Of a DNA stretch of 42,725 nucleotides, positions 14,190 through 22,390 are shown one piece after another. Position 1 is the first letter of the stretch, and every line of letters begins with the position of its first letter. The notes beneath the pieces were generated by a model that saw only the letters and a program-made list of their open reading frames with translations, ran no database searches and was not told where the DNA came from. Made by a program: the position numbers and the translations under genes. The stretch is from a virus: the IMG/VR virus record IMGVR_UViG_3300043496_000139, positions 1 through 42,725 of that record. The stretch is one strand, 5' to 3'.

Positions 14190-14270
14190 TCACCTCTTCA
14201 CCGTCATCAACACAACGAGGAAGACTACAAAAGCAAGCGACATAATCACGCAAACCGCTAGGGCTCTCAT
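14190..14270 (-). CDS. Very small membrane peptide
   Basis: A 26-residue peptide that is almost all membrane span (ALAVCVIMSLAFVVFLVVLM) with a basic C-terminus (TVKR). The ATG overlaps the upstream stop (TGATG), the coupling typical of this operon. With its 43-residue neighbour it forms a pair of tiny membrane genes beside the lysis and fibre region. Confidence 0.5.
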   Translation of the reverse strand: MRALAVCVIMSLAFVVFLVVLMTVKR

Positions 14271-14578
14271 CAAGGTTGGCTCCAGGTTCCGGGAATATCT
14301 GATTTCAGAATCCCTCCGGTGTCGGCAACAAAGCATTGGGTAGTCACGCTAAACGGCCGCGGATCCAGCGCGGAGCCGTTGCGAATCGAGCTCCCCCAGT
14401 TGATTCTGTGGCGTCCCCTGTTGTTCTGCTTCAGCACGAAAACGTAAAGCTGCCCTGGCGTTATGTTCTTGACGCGGATCTTGCTTATGGAGGTCTCCAT
14501 GCTGACCACGAAGGTTTCGCCGGCGAGGGCATCTATGACCATTGACTGTGCCGCGTCCACTTGTAGGAGTCTTCTCAT
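14270..14578 (-). CDS. Fibre-associated beta-domain protein, paralogue of upstream C-terminus
   Basis: A 102-residue protein. From about residue 15 it follows the C-terminal domain of the gene upstream: NITPGQLYVFVLKQN against NMQPGNLYTFIIVQN, shared FVAD, and a common ending (D/G)PGTW or IPGTW. The start at 14578 overlaps the preceding stop (ATGA) with AGGA 8 nt upstream; an ATG at 14584 is an alternative. Likely a virion surface or fibre-tip domain duplicated as a separate gene. Confidence 0.8.
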   Translation of the reverse strand: MRRLLQVDAAQSMVIDALAGETFVVSMETSISKIRVKNITPGQLYVFVLKQNNRGRHRINWGSSIRNGSALDPRPFSVTTQCFVADTGGILKSDIPGTWSQP

Positions 14579-15243
14579 TGCCATGTTCCTGGGCCTATCG
14601 GCCAGAGTGCTGAGTTTTCATCGGCCACAAAGGTCTGGATGGTAGTGGAGTTCGGAAGGGGATCGACCATAGCGGCATTGTGTACGCCTGGGGGCCATAC
14701 AAAGGTCCAGTGCCCTGTTGCGTTCTGGACAATGATGAAGGTATAGAGGTTCCCCGGCTGCATGTTCTGAATTGCGGCGTTAGTGACATTGCCGGGGAGT
14801 GTGGTCTTGAATGATATGTAAGTTCTGCCACCATCAAAAGTCATCACGTCATTTGCCGGGATAACTTCGAGAAGATTGGACAGCAACGGCGGCAAGGGCG
14901 GCGGCGGCTGGTTCGGGTCGTAAGGATCTATGAGGTTGAGGTCATAGGTTCCCGGTACGCTCAGAAAACGATAGGCGTTGACCTGGGCCACGTCGCCATT
15001 CTCATCCTTGATTGTCACCGTGTAATACGTTGCTGCCGGCGATATCTCATCGTTCGGCGCAACCGTGAAGGTGAACGTGCCGGCGGGGTCAATGGTGATT
15101 GCATCATCCTGCAGCCGCGCAACCAGGGCAACTCCGTTGTGTCGCGGAACGCGGCTCCCGTACCCGCACAGCATTACCTCTACCTGCCCTTTTACGGCGG
15201 CGGCGTTGATTGCGGATTGGAGTTTGCCTGTAACCGTGACCAT
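14575..15243 (-). CDS. Tail fibre or virion surface protein, two-domain
   Basis: A 222-residue protein. Residues 1-105 resemble an Ig-like or carbohydrate-binding beta-sandwich that begins VTVTGKLQSAI and includes FTFTVAPNDEISPAATYYTV. A proline-rich linker (DPYDPNQPPPPLPP) leads to a second beta domain shared with the next gene. The start at 15243 follows GAGG. The N-terminal pattern is common in short phage fibre proteins. Host recognition is a sound guess. Confidence 0.78.
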   Translation of the reverse strand: MVTVTGKLQSAINAAAVKGQVEVMLCGYGSRVPRHNGVALVARLQDDAITIDPAGTFTFTVAPNDEISPAATYYTVTIKDENGDVAQVNAYRFLSVPGTYDLNLIDPYDPNQPPPPLPPLLSNLLEVIPANDVMTFDGGRTYISFKTTLPGNVTNAAIQNMQPGNLYTFIIVQNATGHWTFVWPPGVHNAAMVDPLPNSTTIQTFVADENSALWPIGPGTWQ

Positions 15244-15253
15244 TGCTCTTACC

Positions 15254-15679
15254 TCATCCAAAAAATGTCATCTGGCCTACTGTTGCAAGACGCGGGTGGC
15301 TTTCGGGATCGCTGAGAATCGTGTCCGTAAACCAGGGGCAATTGACGTTGTGGAGCTCTGCGTAATAAAGAGACTTCTGGCCTTGCTCGTTATTCACGGC
15401 CGAGTCGTCGGCGGTGCCGTAATACACATCGTCAATGCGGCGGAGCAAGTCTCTGAATCCTCCATCGCGCGGGTTTGGCTCCTGAATCGTGTGGACGGTT
15501 CCGCGAAATTCGTCGGCCGTGATGATGACTTTCAGCCAGTCGCCTCCCTGCCAGCCGGCCGCTACGCGGTTAGCGAGTACCTGGGCCACGGCAAGCATGG
15601 TGTCTGTGCCTCCGTGGTGGTAAGCCTCCTGCACCACAAAATCAGCGAGTTTACCTTTTACGTAACTCTCGTATGTCAC
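15254..15679 (-). CDS. SleB-like cell wall hydrolase, putative lysin
   Basis: A 141-residue protein. The helix with FVVQEAYHHG (Glu18 as candidate catalytic acid), then AVAQVLANRVAAGW and LKVIITADEF, match the SleB/hydrolase-2 pattern (E near a helix, then VLNRV and VI..QF). The F-domain-type catalytic asparagine-arginine is at ANRV (36-39). It lacks a signal peptide and a binding domain. The start is GTG at 15679 with a GTGA overlap and GAGGG 8 nt upstream. This is the only peptidoglycan hydrolase candidate in the window, but it could instead be a virion-associated lysin. Confidence 0.65.
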   Translation of the reverse strand: MTYESYVKGKLADFVVQEAYHHGGTDTMLAVAQVLANRVAAGWQGGDWLKVIITADEFRGTVHTIQEPNPRDGGFRDLLRRIDDVYYGTADDSAVNNEQGQKSLYYAELHNVNCPWFTDTILSDPESHPRLATVGQMTFFG

Positions 15680-15933
15680 TTGCTCTGCCCTCTCTTCGGG
15701 ACCACAGACAGCTCTGCCGCGCAATACTGCTTCTGCTCTGTGGTTAGTTCGGGTGGCGAATTGGTGAGGAGAACATTGGGAGATAGCAGCGCGAGGCAAT
15801 ACGCTTGCGAAGTCATCGGTACACCCTGGGCCGCTGCAATCTTGTTGGCGAATCCCACATTGATAACCAGCATGTGGTGATAACAGCCAAGCGTGGGGAT
15901 CAGGAGAACGATGCTGGCGCCGGCCATCTTCAT
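15676..15933 (-). CDS. Small hydrophobic N-terminus protein
   Basis: An 85-residue protein with a hydrophobic N-terminal region (GASIVLLIPTLGCYHHMLVI) and a polar C-terminus. It could be a membrane anchor or a buried strand set. ATGA overlap with the upstream gene sets the start. It precedes the lysin candidate; a lysis or head-tail role is undetermined. Confidence 0.65.
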   Translation of the reverse strand: MKMAGASIVLLIPTLGCYHHMLVINVGFANKIAAAQGVPMTSQAYCLALLSPNVLLTNSPPELTTEQKQYCAAELSVVPKRGQSK

Positions 15934-16640
15934 ACTCTCCCCCTGGCCTTGCGGTACTCCTCGAGTTGTTCGCGGTAGAGGAGGCTTACATCTCCCATGC
16001 TCACGGGGCCAAAGGCTCTATCCACTTCCTCCTCAGTCAAGACGCCTTCCTGAATCAAGCGCAACATCGCTGTCCTCCAGCCGCGATATCTCTCCGAGGT
16101 CGGCACATCAAATTCATCGAAGCGCATCAAACTCCACTCAGGACCGCGCGGATATTGGAGATACGTGACATATTTCACGGTTCGTACACCGTCCTGCCAC
16201 ACCCATGCCCAGATTCCAACCCGATCCATAATCACGTTGTCACCCAGCCAGAAGCGCGCGTTTGATAGATTGCGCTGCTTCTGCACGATCAATCTGGTTT
16301 TGTCGTCTGGCTCCCAGACATAATCCACGGCCGGCTCTATGCTGCAATTGATTCCTGCGTTTCTGAGTTTCTGAAAGACGGCATGAGGATGCAGGATGTT
16401 GACTAGACGGGCCTCTTCGTTCTCTTTCCCCATCCATCGCTCTTGCCCCTTCCATCGGTTCGGGGCGCGCGCGGCATAGTTCTCCGCAAATATGCGGCTC
16501 TCTTCGTCCATAAGCTGCTGGTTGTTGGTATCGACATAGGGCAACGGCTCCGCGACTACGGGCGTGGGTAGTTCCTCGTCGTAACTCATCTCGACGCGCT
16601 TCAGGTTGCTGCGGATCTCGCCGGCCAGTTGCTCACTCAT
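15930..16640 (-). CDS. Conserved structural-operon protein, unknown
   Basis: A 236-residue protein that is Trp- and Arg-rich (NRWKGQERWMGKENE, VGIWAWVWQDGVRTVKYVTY). The N-terminal 75 residues are helical. The start overlaps the upstream gene (ATGA). Position between ejection-type proteins and lysis genes suggests a virion or assembly role. No family recognised. Confidence 0.75.
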   Translation of the reverse strand: MSEQLAGEIRSNLKRVEMSYDEELPTPVVAEPLPYVDTNNQQLMDEESRIFAENYAARAPNRWKGQERWMGKENEEARLVNILHPHAVFQKLRNAGINCSIEPAVDYVWEPDDKTRLIVQKQRNLSNARFWLGDNVIMDRVGIWAWVWQDGVRTVKYVTYLQYPRGPEWSLMRFDEFDVPTSERYRGWRTAMLRLIQEGVLTEEEVDRAFGPVSMGDVSLLYREQLEEYRKARGRV

Positions 16641-17011
16641 TTTGATCCCTTCTTCGGTGTCTCGTCTGCGATTACCTTTCCGTTCTTGTCAATCAATCTG
16701 TCGCCTTCCCAGTGTGGAGCGTCGGCGGGTGCGTACTTCGATTCGTTTGAAAACGTGTGGTGATATGGCGTCTTGTAGGTATCGGGGAAATGTGGCCTGT
16801 TGTCGAACTGGCTTACCTTGGTCTTTCCCCCTCCCTGGCCGATTACGTTGTCCTTGTAGTAACCGCGCATATCGTAGTTATTGTCTGAAGCGGAAAATGT
16901 TGGATCTGGTTTTTCGCTTGCCGTCTCGGATGGGATCTTGTTGGCTCTTACCCATGTTTGAAAATCCTTCTCCTGCTCTGGCGATAGCTTCGTTGCATAG
17001 GGGCTATCTAC
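16637..17011 (-). CDS. Conserved phage protein with apparent non-canonical GTA start
   Basis: The conserved-looking frame reads DSPYATKLSPEQEKDFQTWV near its N-terminus, then YDMRGYYKD, SQFDNRPHFPDTYKTPYHHT, FSNESKYA and WEGDRLIDKNG, a pattern I know from phage structural operons. No ATG, GTG or TTG occurs in frame before the ATG at 16870, which would discard 47 residues. A perfect AAGGAGG (17018-17024) sits 6 nt before a GTA codon at 17011, exactly where a GTG would be expected. Translation may initiate on GTA, or a G>A change or read error has altered the start. The frame then overlaps the upstream gene by 8 nt. From 17011 the product is 124 residues. Confidence 0.75.
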   Translation of the reverse strand, partial: VDSPYATKLSPEQEKDFQTWVRANKIPSETASEKPDPTFSASDNNYDMRGYYKDNVIGQGGGKTKVSQFDNRPHFPDTYKTPYHHTFSNESKYAPADAPHWEGDRLIDKNGKVIADETPKKGSK

Positions 17012-18671
17012 TTTCTGCCTCCTTATCTGAAGTGGACTGCTTCAGTACAGGTTGCGGGGATGGCTGGGCTTCCTGCCGATATGCGTCATGCGCCCCAATA
17101 AAACTAGGGAGAATGACTGGGAACATCGCTTTAGTCACTTTCCCGTTTTTCGCAACGTCTTCAACAAAATCCGCGAACCCTGGATTTGTGGCCAGCCTAT
17201 TGAGCAATAGCTTGCGCGTTGCGTTGATTGTGCCTTTCGGGAGTTTGCCGGCTGCTATAGCCTCGCCTCCCATCTCATCAAGTGCGGAGTTAAAGGCTTC
17301 GGCGTTTGGAACGGATTTAGTGAGGTCGGCAATCTTGGTTAGCGTATTTAGAGCATCGGGACCGATCGCATCCTTAACGGCCTGAGTTCCATATTTCATC
17401 TGCACACGATTCAATCCTGTGCGAAGTCTTGTACCTACTATGTTGCGCGGTACGTCCGCTCCTTTAGCTACGCCTTCATCCAAGTTGTCATAAGCTCTGT
17501 CGATCACATCTCCCACGGCATCATGGATAAAGCTCTTTGCGTAAGCGGCTTTTGTGGCGCGATAAACTTTTGGTCCCAGTTCGCGCGCGTGAGTCCTTAG
17601 CAGGTCATCCATATCCACCTGCAGAGAATCAACTAGCGAGTAGTCGCGGTTTTTGTATGCCTTCTTAATCTTCTGCTGCAGGTCTGCGAAATTGTTGCCG
17701 GTCTCTTCGTTGACTTTGGTATAGAAGTGCTCTTTTGCAGCGTCCTTGATAGCGTCTCCGCTCTGGCTGTAGCTCTCAACCCCCTGGGCGTACTGCTCTG
17801 GGTCAAAGTCAAGGTGTTCGCTCAAATCATCTAGCGTCTTTTTTGCGCTCTCATTGGCGAGATTCTTTACGGCCTGTTTACTGGCAGCTTGTTGCTGACG
17901 CGCAATCACGGGCTGCTCGCCAATAGTCGTTACTTTCGCCGCAAGTGGATCCGGTTCTGATCCCTGCGAGGCGAGGATTGGGGCTTTCTCTCCAGCAAGA
18001 TTCACCTCTCCCGGCCGAATCCTCTCCGTAACATCTCCCGCATATCTCTCTGTGCGTCCTAATCCGCCTCCTATCAGGGTCGCCACTCCTGCCCCTATTG
18101 CGGCTTCTCCTGGCGTTGCTCCATGCTCCAACTCTTGCGCTCCGGTGACGGCTCCCTGTCGCAATCCGATAGTCAAAGCCTTCGCTGCTGCTGGGTGTTC
18201 TGCAGCTATGTTTAGGAAGGACTGGACACCTTTCAACCTTGATAGATAACTACCTTTGAATAAGGGTAGGAGTTTCGTTCCCAGCCACTCCAGTTCCTTA
18301 TCTCCAAACGCATATTCCCCAGCCTGTTCCCCAAATCCGCCTATCATTTTTCCAGCTGTATCAAGTGGCTGGGCGGCCTCCCGCTGCAATACTTCGGGGG
18401 GATGAGACAGGCTTAATCCTTCGGGCTGCAATATGCGGGGTAGATGCGCCATCCCTTGCGATGCCATCGTGCTTGCACCTTCGCGCAAGTCGCTAAAAAA
18501 ACCCTGCTCGGATGGCTTCGGTATTACTACGCCAGCGTCCTGCGCTTGCTGTGCGGCGGTATCTTCCACGGTTGCGCCTGGGGGAAGTCCTGACGCCTGA
18601 CCGTTGCCCACTGGCGGTGCTGCTGCTGGTTCCGGTGCTGCTGCTACGCTGGCTCCTGGGGGTAGAGGCAT
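17004..18671 (-). CDS. Internal virion (ejection-type) protein
   Basis: A 555-residue protein. It has an Ala/Pro-rich N-terminus, a glycine-rich hydrophobic patch (GEAAIGAGVATLIGGGLG, near 195) and long helices to the end. Coupled to the upstream 577-residue gene (TGATG). This is the layout of podovirus internal proteins that form the DNA-ejection conduit, such as T7 gp14-16 or P22 gp7, gp16 and gp20, though sequence similarity to a named one is not evident. GGGAGG 6 nt ahead favours the ATG at 18671 over the GTG at 18674. Confidence 0.72.
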   Translation of the reverse strand: MPLPPGASVAAAPEPAAAPPVGNGQASGLPPGATVEDTAAQQAQDAGVVIPKPSEQGFFSDLREGASTMASQGMAHLPRILQPEGLSLSHPPEVLQREAAQPLDTAGKMIGGFGEQAGEYAFGDKELEWLGTKLLPLFKGSYLSRLKGVQSFLNIAAEHPAAAKALTIGLRQGAVTGAQELEHGATPGEAAIGAGVATLIGGGLGRTERYAGDVTERIRPGEVNLAGEKAPILASQGSEPDPLAAKVTTIGEQPVIARQQQAASKQAVKNLANESAKKTLDDLSEHLDFDPEQYAQGVESYSQSGDAIKDAAKEHFYTKVNEETGNNFADLQQKIKKAYKNRDYSLVDSLQVDMDDLLRTHARELGPKVYRATKAAYAKSFIHDAVGDVIDRAYDNLDEGVAKGADVPRNIVGTRLRTGLNRVQMKYGTQAVKDAIGPDALNTLTKIADLTKSVPNAEAFNSALDEMGGEAIAAGKLPKGTINATRKLLLNRLATNPGFADFVEDVAKNGKVTKAMFPVILPSFIGAHDAYRQEAQPSPQPVLKQSTSDKEAESR

Positions 18672-20404
18672 CACTTACCTCCCTGGGTTATGGGCTGATA
18701 GTCGTTCCCTGCTGCATCTGCGGAATGGCCAATAGTCGCGCCACTTTTATCTTTAACCCTGAACCTTCCCGCTGGTATCGTCGGCTCTTGCGGTTTTACT
18801 CCGCCTTCGCCTGGGGTGATGCCTCTTGCTGTGGCGAGATTGCCCATCGTATTTACGATTTCCTGGCGCTGCTCTGGGGCAAACCATGTGCCATGCAGTT
18901 CGTGATAAGCGCGCCCCTTAAGTGATCCCATCCAGCTACGCGCATTGATGAGCATGCTTTGTTGTGGCCCTGACATGCGGAATCCGGAGCTGGGTTTAGC
19001 CAACTCAAAGTATTTATCCATCAGGGCTTCATCACCCGATCCGGTAAACGCTTTTGGGTTCTGTGCTCCCTGCCCCATATAAAGATCCGCATACTCCATC
19101 GCATCTCTAGCTGGCTTCGTCGCCTTTTCTACGGCGGCATCCTGTTTGGCCTTGGTTCCAAGTTTGTTAATGTTGTCTGGAGCATTAACCATTTGCGTTG
19201 GGTTTTTGCTGTTGTAGAAAACGGTTTTTCCGTCTTTATCCTCCCCAATTACCCAGGTCGGCTCCGCTCCGCCTGTCTCCTTCAGCCGCTCTTTACTCTT
19301 CTGTATTTCCTTCGTCGCCTCGTCCAAAGCCTTCACGGGGTCATTCGGCAATAGCTTGTTCCATTTGGCTATGATTGCCCCATCTTGGGTGGTAGGCGTC
19401 TTCTCGCGGTCAGTCCTCGCCTTCGCCTGTTCGTTCCTGAACGCTTCGCTTGTTATCTTGTCGTTGGCGGCTTGCTGCCCCATCGTTCGCTTGAAGTAAT
19501 CCGAATACTTTTCTCCTGCTGGCGCGATATGTTCCGTCTTTACCGTCTTCGTCTTGTCGTCGGGGTCAAGCGATAGGGAGAACCAAGGAGTAGTGCTTGT
19601 GGTTCTCTGATTACCGGCTGTGCCTGGGATATTCCAGAAGTTCGCTCCACCTTTGCCGTTCGGCTCCACAAATACATTGCCTTCCATGTGGGCTTTCATT
19701 GATTTCGGGTCGGCTATCCCCCTCTGTGCAAGGTCCTTGGGATCGCTCACGTTCATGGCTATAGGTGTCGCGCCCATTTCATCCAGAGTTTTTGCGTGAT
19801 TCAATGCCCGTTCTGCCTGTTCGTCGGCATACTTTTGGGGAAGATTCTTGTAGTTCCATGCGTTTATTACGTTGTCCTGATTCAGCTTCACCATCTGCGC
19901 CTGGTGGAGTACCTGTTTATCAGCGTCTTCCTGTCGCTCTTTATTAACCTGTAATCCATACTCTGTGCCGGCTGCTGCACCCTTAAATGCTCCTCCTGGG
20001 CCTCGTGAATTGGCTGCTCCCTGTGCCGCTCCTCCGAGGGCTGCGGCCGCTATGCGGGACCACTTCTCTCCGGTAGTGGAGGGATCGTGGGTCATGGTCA
20101 CATTTCCATCCTTATCCTTGGTCACATGGATGGTGGTATCGCCTCCCAGAATCCCTCCAACTTTATCCAGAATGTTGCGCCATGTTGACTCGTGATAGCT
20201 GCGCTCAATGTCGGGATTATTGGGTGCGGTTTCGCTGGGAATAGAGGTGGGATATGAGGGGTCAATCGTGGCCATCGGCTCGGCTGCGGCGGGTGCTGCG
20301 GCGGGTGCTGCAGGGGCCGCAACCATAGCATCCGGGGGAACGGTATTGCCGGGGTTCCACGTAGGGTCCGGGGGTGCCAACATTGCCAGTGGATCGTTCT
20401 CCAT
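18671..20404 (-). CDS. Internal virion (ejection-type) protein
   Basis: A 577-residue protein: a low-complexity Ala/Pro N-terminus, a glycine/alanine patch (AAAALGGAAQGAANSRG, near 120-140) that can insert in membranes, a charged helical centre, and a compact C-terminal part (QSMLINARSWMGSLKGRAYH, then WFAPEQRQEIVNTMG). Composition and place, between the tail genes and the lysis genes with a similarly built neighbour, point to an ejection protein. Specific family not identified. Confidence 0.72.
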   Translation of the reverse strand: MENDPLAMLAPPDPTWNPGNTVPPDAMVAAPAAPAAAPAAAEPMATIDPSYPTSIPSETAPNNPDIERSYHESTWRNILDKVGGILGGDTTIHVTKDKDGNVTMTHDPSTTGEKWSRIAAAALGGAAQGAANSRGPGGAFKGAAAGTEYGLQVNKERQEDADKQVLHQAQMVKLNQDNVINAWNYKNLPQKYADEQAERALNHAKTLDEMGATPIAMNVSDPKDLAQRGIADPKSMKAHMEGNVFVEPNGKGGANFWNIPGTAGNQRTTSTTPWFSLSLDPDDKTKTVKTEHIAPAGEKYSDYFKRTMGQQAANDKITSEAFRNEQAKARTDREKTPTTQDGAIIAKWNKLLPNDPVKALDEATKEIQKSKERLKETGGAEPTWVIGEDKDGKTVFYNSKNPTQMVNAPDNINKLGTKAKQDAAVEKATKPARDAMEYADLYMGQGAQNPKAFTGSGDEALMDKYFELAKPSSGFRMSGPQQSMLINARSWMGSLKGRAYHELHGTWFAPEQRQEIVNTMGNLATARGITPGEGGVKPQEPTIPAGRFRVKDKSGATIGHSADAAGNDYQPITQGGK

Positions 20405-20416
20405 AACGCCTCTCTT

Positions 20417-21235
20417 TTAAGCCTGGGCCAGCTTCAGGAAATGATTGAATACGCGGGTAAATATCCAGCGTATTGAGCGGTGTTTCCGTACCATCGCGGC
20501 CGCGCGCTCACCAAAGCGGATATAGAGATTCAATAACCAGTGTCCCGTAAAGTTGTTCTGTAGCCATTTGCGAATGGTTACGGTGCGCGGGTCATACCAT
20601 CCGCCATATATCTCTGCGGCTATCCAGCACATCGGAATCTTGGTAGCGGCTCCCGCTCCAATGGCTCCCAGAGCTCCGAAAGCTGCTCCCCAGGGTGCAA
20701 ACGCGGCATCGGACGCGGCTTTGGCGGTGGCTCCTGCGTTGGCTCCTGAAGTATTGGCTACTCCTGCGTAGCCTGTGGGGTTTAGGAGGCCGGCTGTGGA
20801 TCCCAGAACATTCGCGGCGGCGTTCCAGTTCTGGTATCCCTGCGCGTAATTCTGCATGGTGATCGAGTTGTCTCCCGCTGCTCTGGTGGCGGCGGCGGCG
20901 TTAGCGTTCTGGGCTATAAGGTTGGCGTCCACGCTCGACGGTAGGAGAGTATTGCCGCCTCCTCTTGCCGCGAGGATCTGGGCTGTCGCCTTCTGCGCCT
21001 GGGCGTAATCCGTGGCCACTCCCTCTACATTCTGAGTACGCATGGCGTTTTCTTGTCCCTGGCTGAATCCGGTCTGGGACGGGCCGGCCGCTAGGATCGG
21101 CTGAAAGATGCTCGTTAGCGCGCCGGTAATGGCTTGGTTTTGCCCAAAAACCTGGGTGTACTGGGTGGAAAGCTGCTTGTAAAACTCGTTTTGCTCGTCG
21201 CTTATGTTTTTGAGGTCGGTATTATCTCCGCACAT
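20417..21235 (-). CDS. Internal virion-type protein with CFI-like C-terminal domain
   Basis: A 272-residue protein. Residues 1-185 are Ala/Gln/Asn-rich helices. The C-terminal domain (CWIAAEIYGGWYDPRTVTIRKW onward, about 205-265) matches the CFIATAxYG module found at the end of many phage and bacterial surface proteins: a cysteine, an aromatic-glycine pair and an amphipathic RFGERAAAMV helix. It overlaps the GNAT-like gene by 14 nt. Probably a virion component ejected with, or attached to, the ejection proteins. Confidence 0.75.
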   Translation of the reverse strand: MCGDNTDLKNISDEQNEFYKQLSTQYTQVFGQNQAITGALTSIFQPILAAGPSQTGFSQGQENAMRTQNVEGVATDYAQAQKATAQILAARGGGNTLLPSSVDANLIAQNANAAAATRAAGDNSITMQNYAQGYQNWNAAANVLGSTAGLLNPTGYAGVANTSGANAGATAKAASDAAFAPWGAAFGALGAIGAGAATKIPMCWIAAEIYGGWYDPRTVTIRKWLQNNFTGHWLLNLYIRFGERAAAMVRKHRSIRWIFTRVFNHFLKLAQA

Positions 21236-21758
21236 TGGGGGGTACCTCGCTACTTTCTAATGCTTGTGGGAACGCTTCCCAAGCCTCTGTGTCGCCTTTT
21301 TGGGGGTTATCTGGTGTCACCGGCCATATCGAGCGGATGAGAAGTCCTGGCGACTCCCGGAATCCGAGACGCTTTTTGGCGAAATTTGCCAGTTCCACGC
21401 CTTCGGTATCGAAGATGACCTCCCGGAAACGGTTGTTGCGGAAGATATCGCCTATCCAAGCGAAGCCTTTGAGGAGTGCGGAACGGTTGCGCGCCTTGTC
21501 TTCGGCTCCCTCTATAGCCGGGAACTGGATCGAAATACGGACGGCGGTGGCGGTCTTGAAGTAGAAAACAACTATTCCCTGCTCGTCCTCCAGTGCCCAC
21601 GCATCCTCTCCGGGGTTCAATTTGAGGAAGTAATCCGCGTCCATCCTGCCCTGGTGGTACTGGTCGGCTCTGATCTGAACCTCCAGATATGGCCTGTCCT
21701 TCTCGCTCAGGGGGCGAACGGTATAGCCGGCGAAGGTGAACGCTTGCGGTGGTCTCAT
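21222..21758 (-). CDS. GNAT-like acetyltransferase fold protein
   Basis: A 178-residue protein with the GNAT pattern: TVRPLSEKDRPYLEVQIRAD, a beta meander (DAWALEDEQGIVVFYFK, VRISIQFPAI), then a helix after the expected acetyl-CoA loop and a C-terminal FREVIFDTEGVELANFAKKRLGF. The central Q/R-x-x-G-x-G/A loop is not clean (AEDKARNRSALL), so cofactor binding is uncertain. GNAT-like proteins occur in structural operons of many phages without known targets. ATGA overlap with the upstream gene. Confidence 0.68.
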   Translation of the reverse strand: MRPPQAFTFAGYTVRPLSEKDRPYLEVQIRADQYHQGRMDADYFLKLNPGEDAWALEDEQGIVVFYFKTATAVRISIQFPAIEGAEDKARNRSALLKGFAWIGDIFRNNRFREVIFDTEGVELANFAKKRLGFRESPGLLIRSIWPVTPDNPQKGDTEAWEAFPQALESSEVPPNVRR

Positions 21759-22390
21759 GCTCCCGCCTCCAATCCCAGAGATTGCTGGCTTCCCAGATTG
21801 GTCACGGCATAGCCGAAAGTTCTCATCCTGTCATTGGTCCAGAGCGGGAAACTGGTATCGCAGGAGTCGGACTTTACGCGATAGGCATGACCCAGCTTTG
21901 CCGGCGTTGAAGCGCGGCCATAGTGAAATTTCTTGCAGTGTTTATGCGCGAGTTGTGCCCAGCGGTAGGCCGTCGCTTTGAATCTGTCACTGCCGCCTAA
22001 GAAGATTCCAGAGAAGAGATGCAGGGAGTTTTCGACTTCCGCCAACTCCATCCCGTCCTGAACGGCCAGATACCACGGCCATCCGTTCGGCAATTTCATT
22101 CTCCATTCCAGCGAAAACTCTAGGGATTCACAGCCGTTTGCAACTATGTCCGGGGTTACGGCCATGTAGGGATCTGACGCCACGGCAAAAGCCTGATCCA
22201 GCCGCTTTTCAAAGGTCTCGGTGGGGAATCCCTCGCCATGTAGATATGACCCAAACGCTCCGTTATCAAAACCCCAGGGCTCGTATGCGAATGGGGTGGG
22301 TTTCCGGGCTACAAACATCCTTCCCCAACCCCTTTCTTGAAGGGTTTGCAGGTTGCGGGATGAGCGGGTTTCTCCTAGTAAAATCTTCAT
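21755..22390 (-). CDS. DpdA/TGT-like protein (queuine tRNA-ribosyltransferase fold)
   Basis: A 211-residue protein with features of the TIM-barrel transglycosylase superfamily that includes bacterial TGT and DpdA, which insert 7-deazaguanines into tRNA or DNA. Visible are FDNGAFG (41-47), MAVTPDIVANG (76-86, with Asp81 at the usual nucleophile/contact position), LAVQDG (108-113), IFLGGSD (129-135), YGRASTP (157-163) and SCDTSFPLW (176-184). It is shorter than TGT (about 370) and lacks the CxCxxC zinc motif. No preQ0/queuosine synthesis genes (QueC, QueD, QueE, FolE) are encoded, so any base would come from the host. It overlaps both neighbours by 4 nt. The superfamily link is probable, the activity unproven. 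Confidence 0.62.
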   Translation of the reverse strand: MKILLGETRSSRNLQTLQERGWGRMFVARKPTPFAYEPWGFDNGAFGSYLHGEGFPTETFEKRLDQAFAVASDPYMAVTPDIVANGCESLEFSLEWRMKLPNGWPWYLAVQDGMELAEVENSLHLFSGIFLGGSDRFKATAYRWAQLAHKHCKKFHYGRASTPAKLGHAYRVKSDSCDTSFPLWTNDRMRTFGYAVTNLGSQQSLGLEAGA

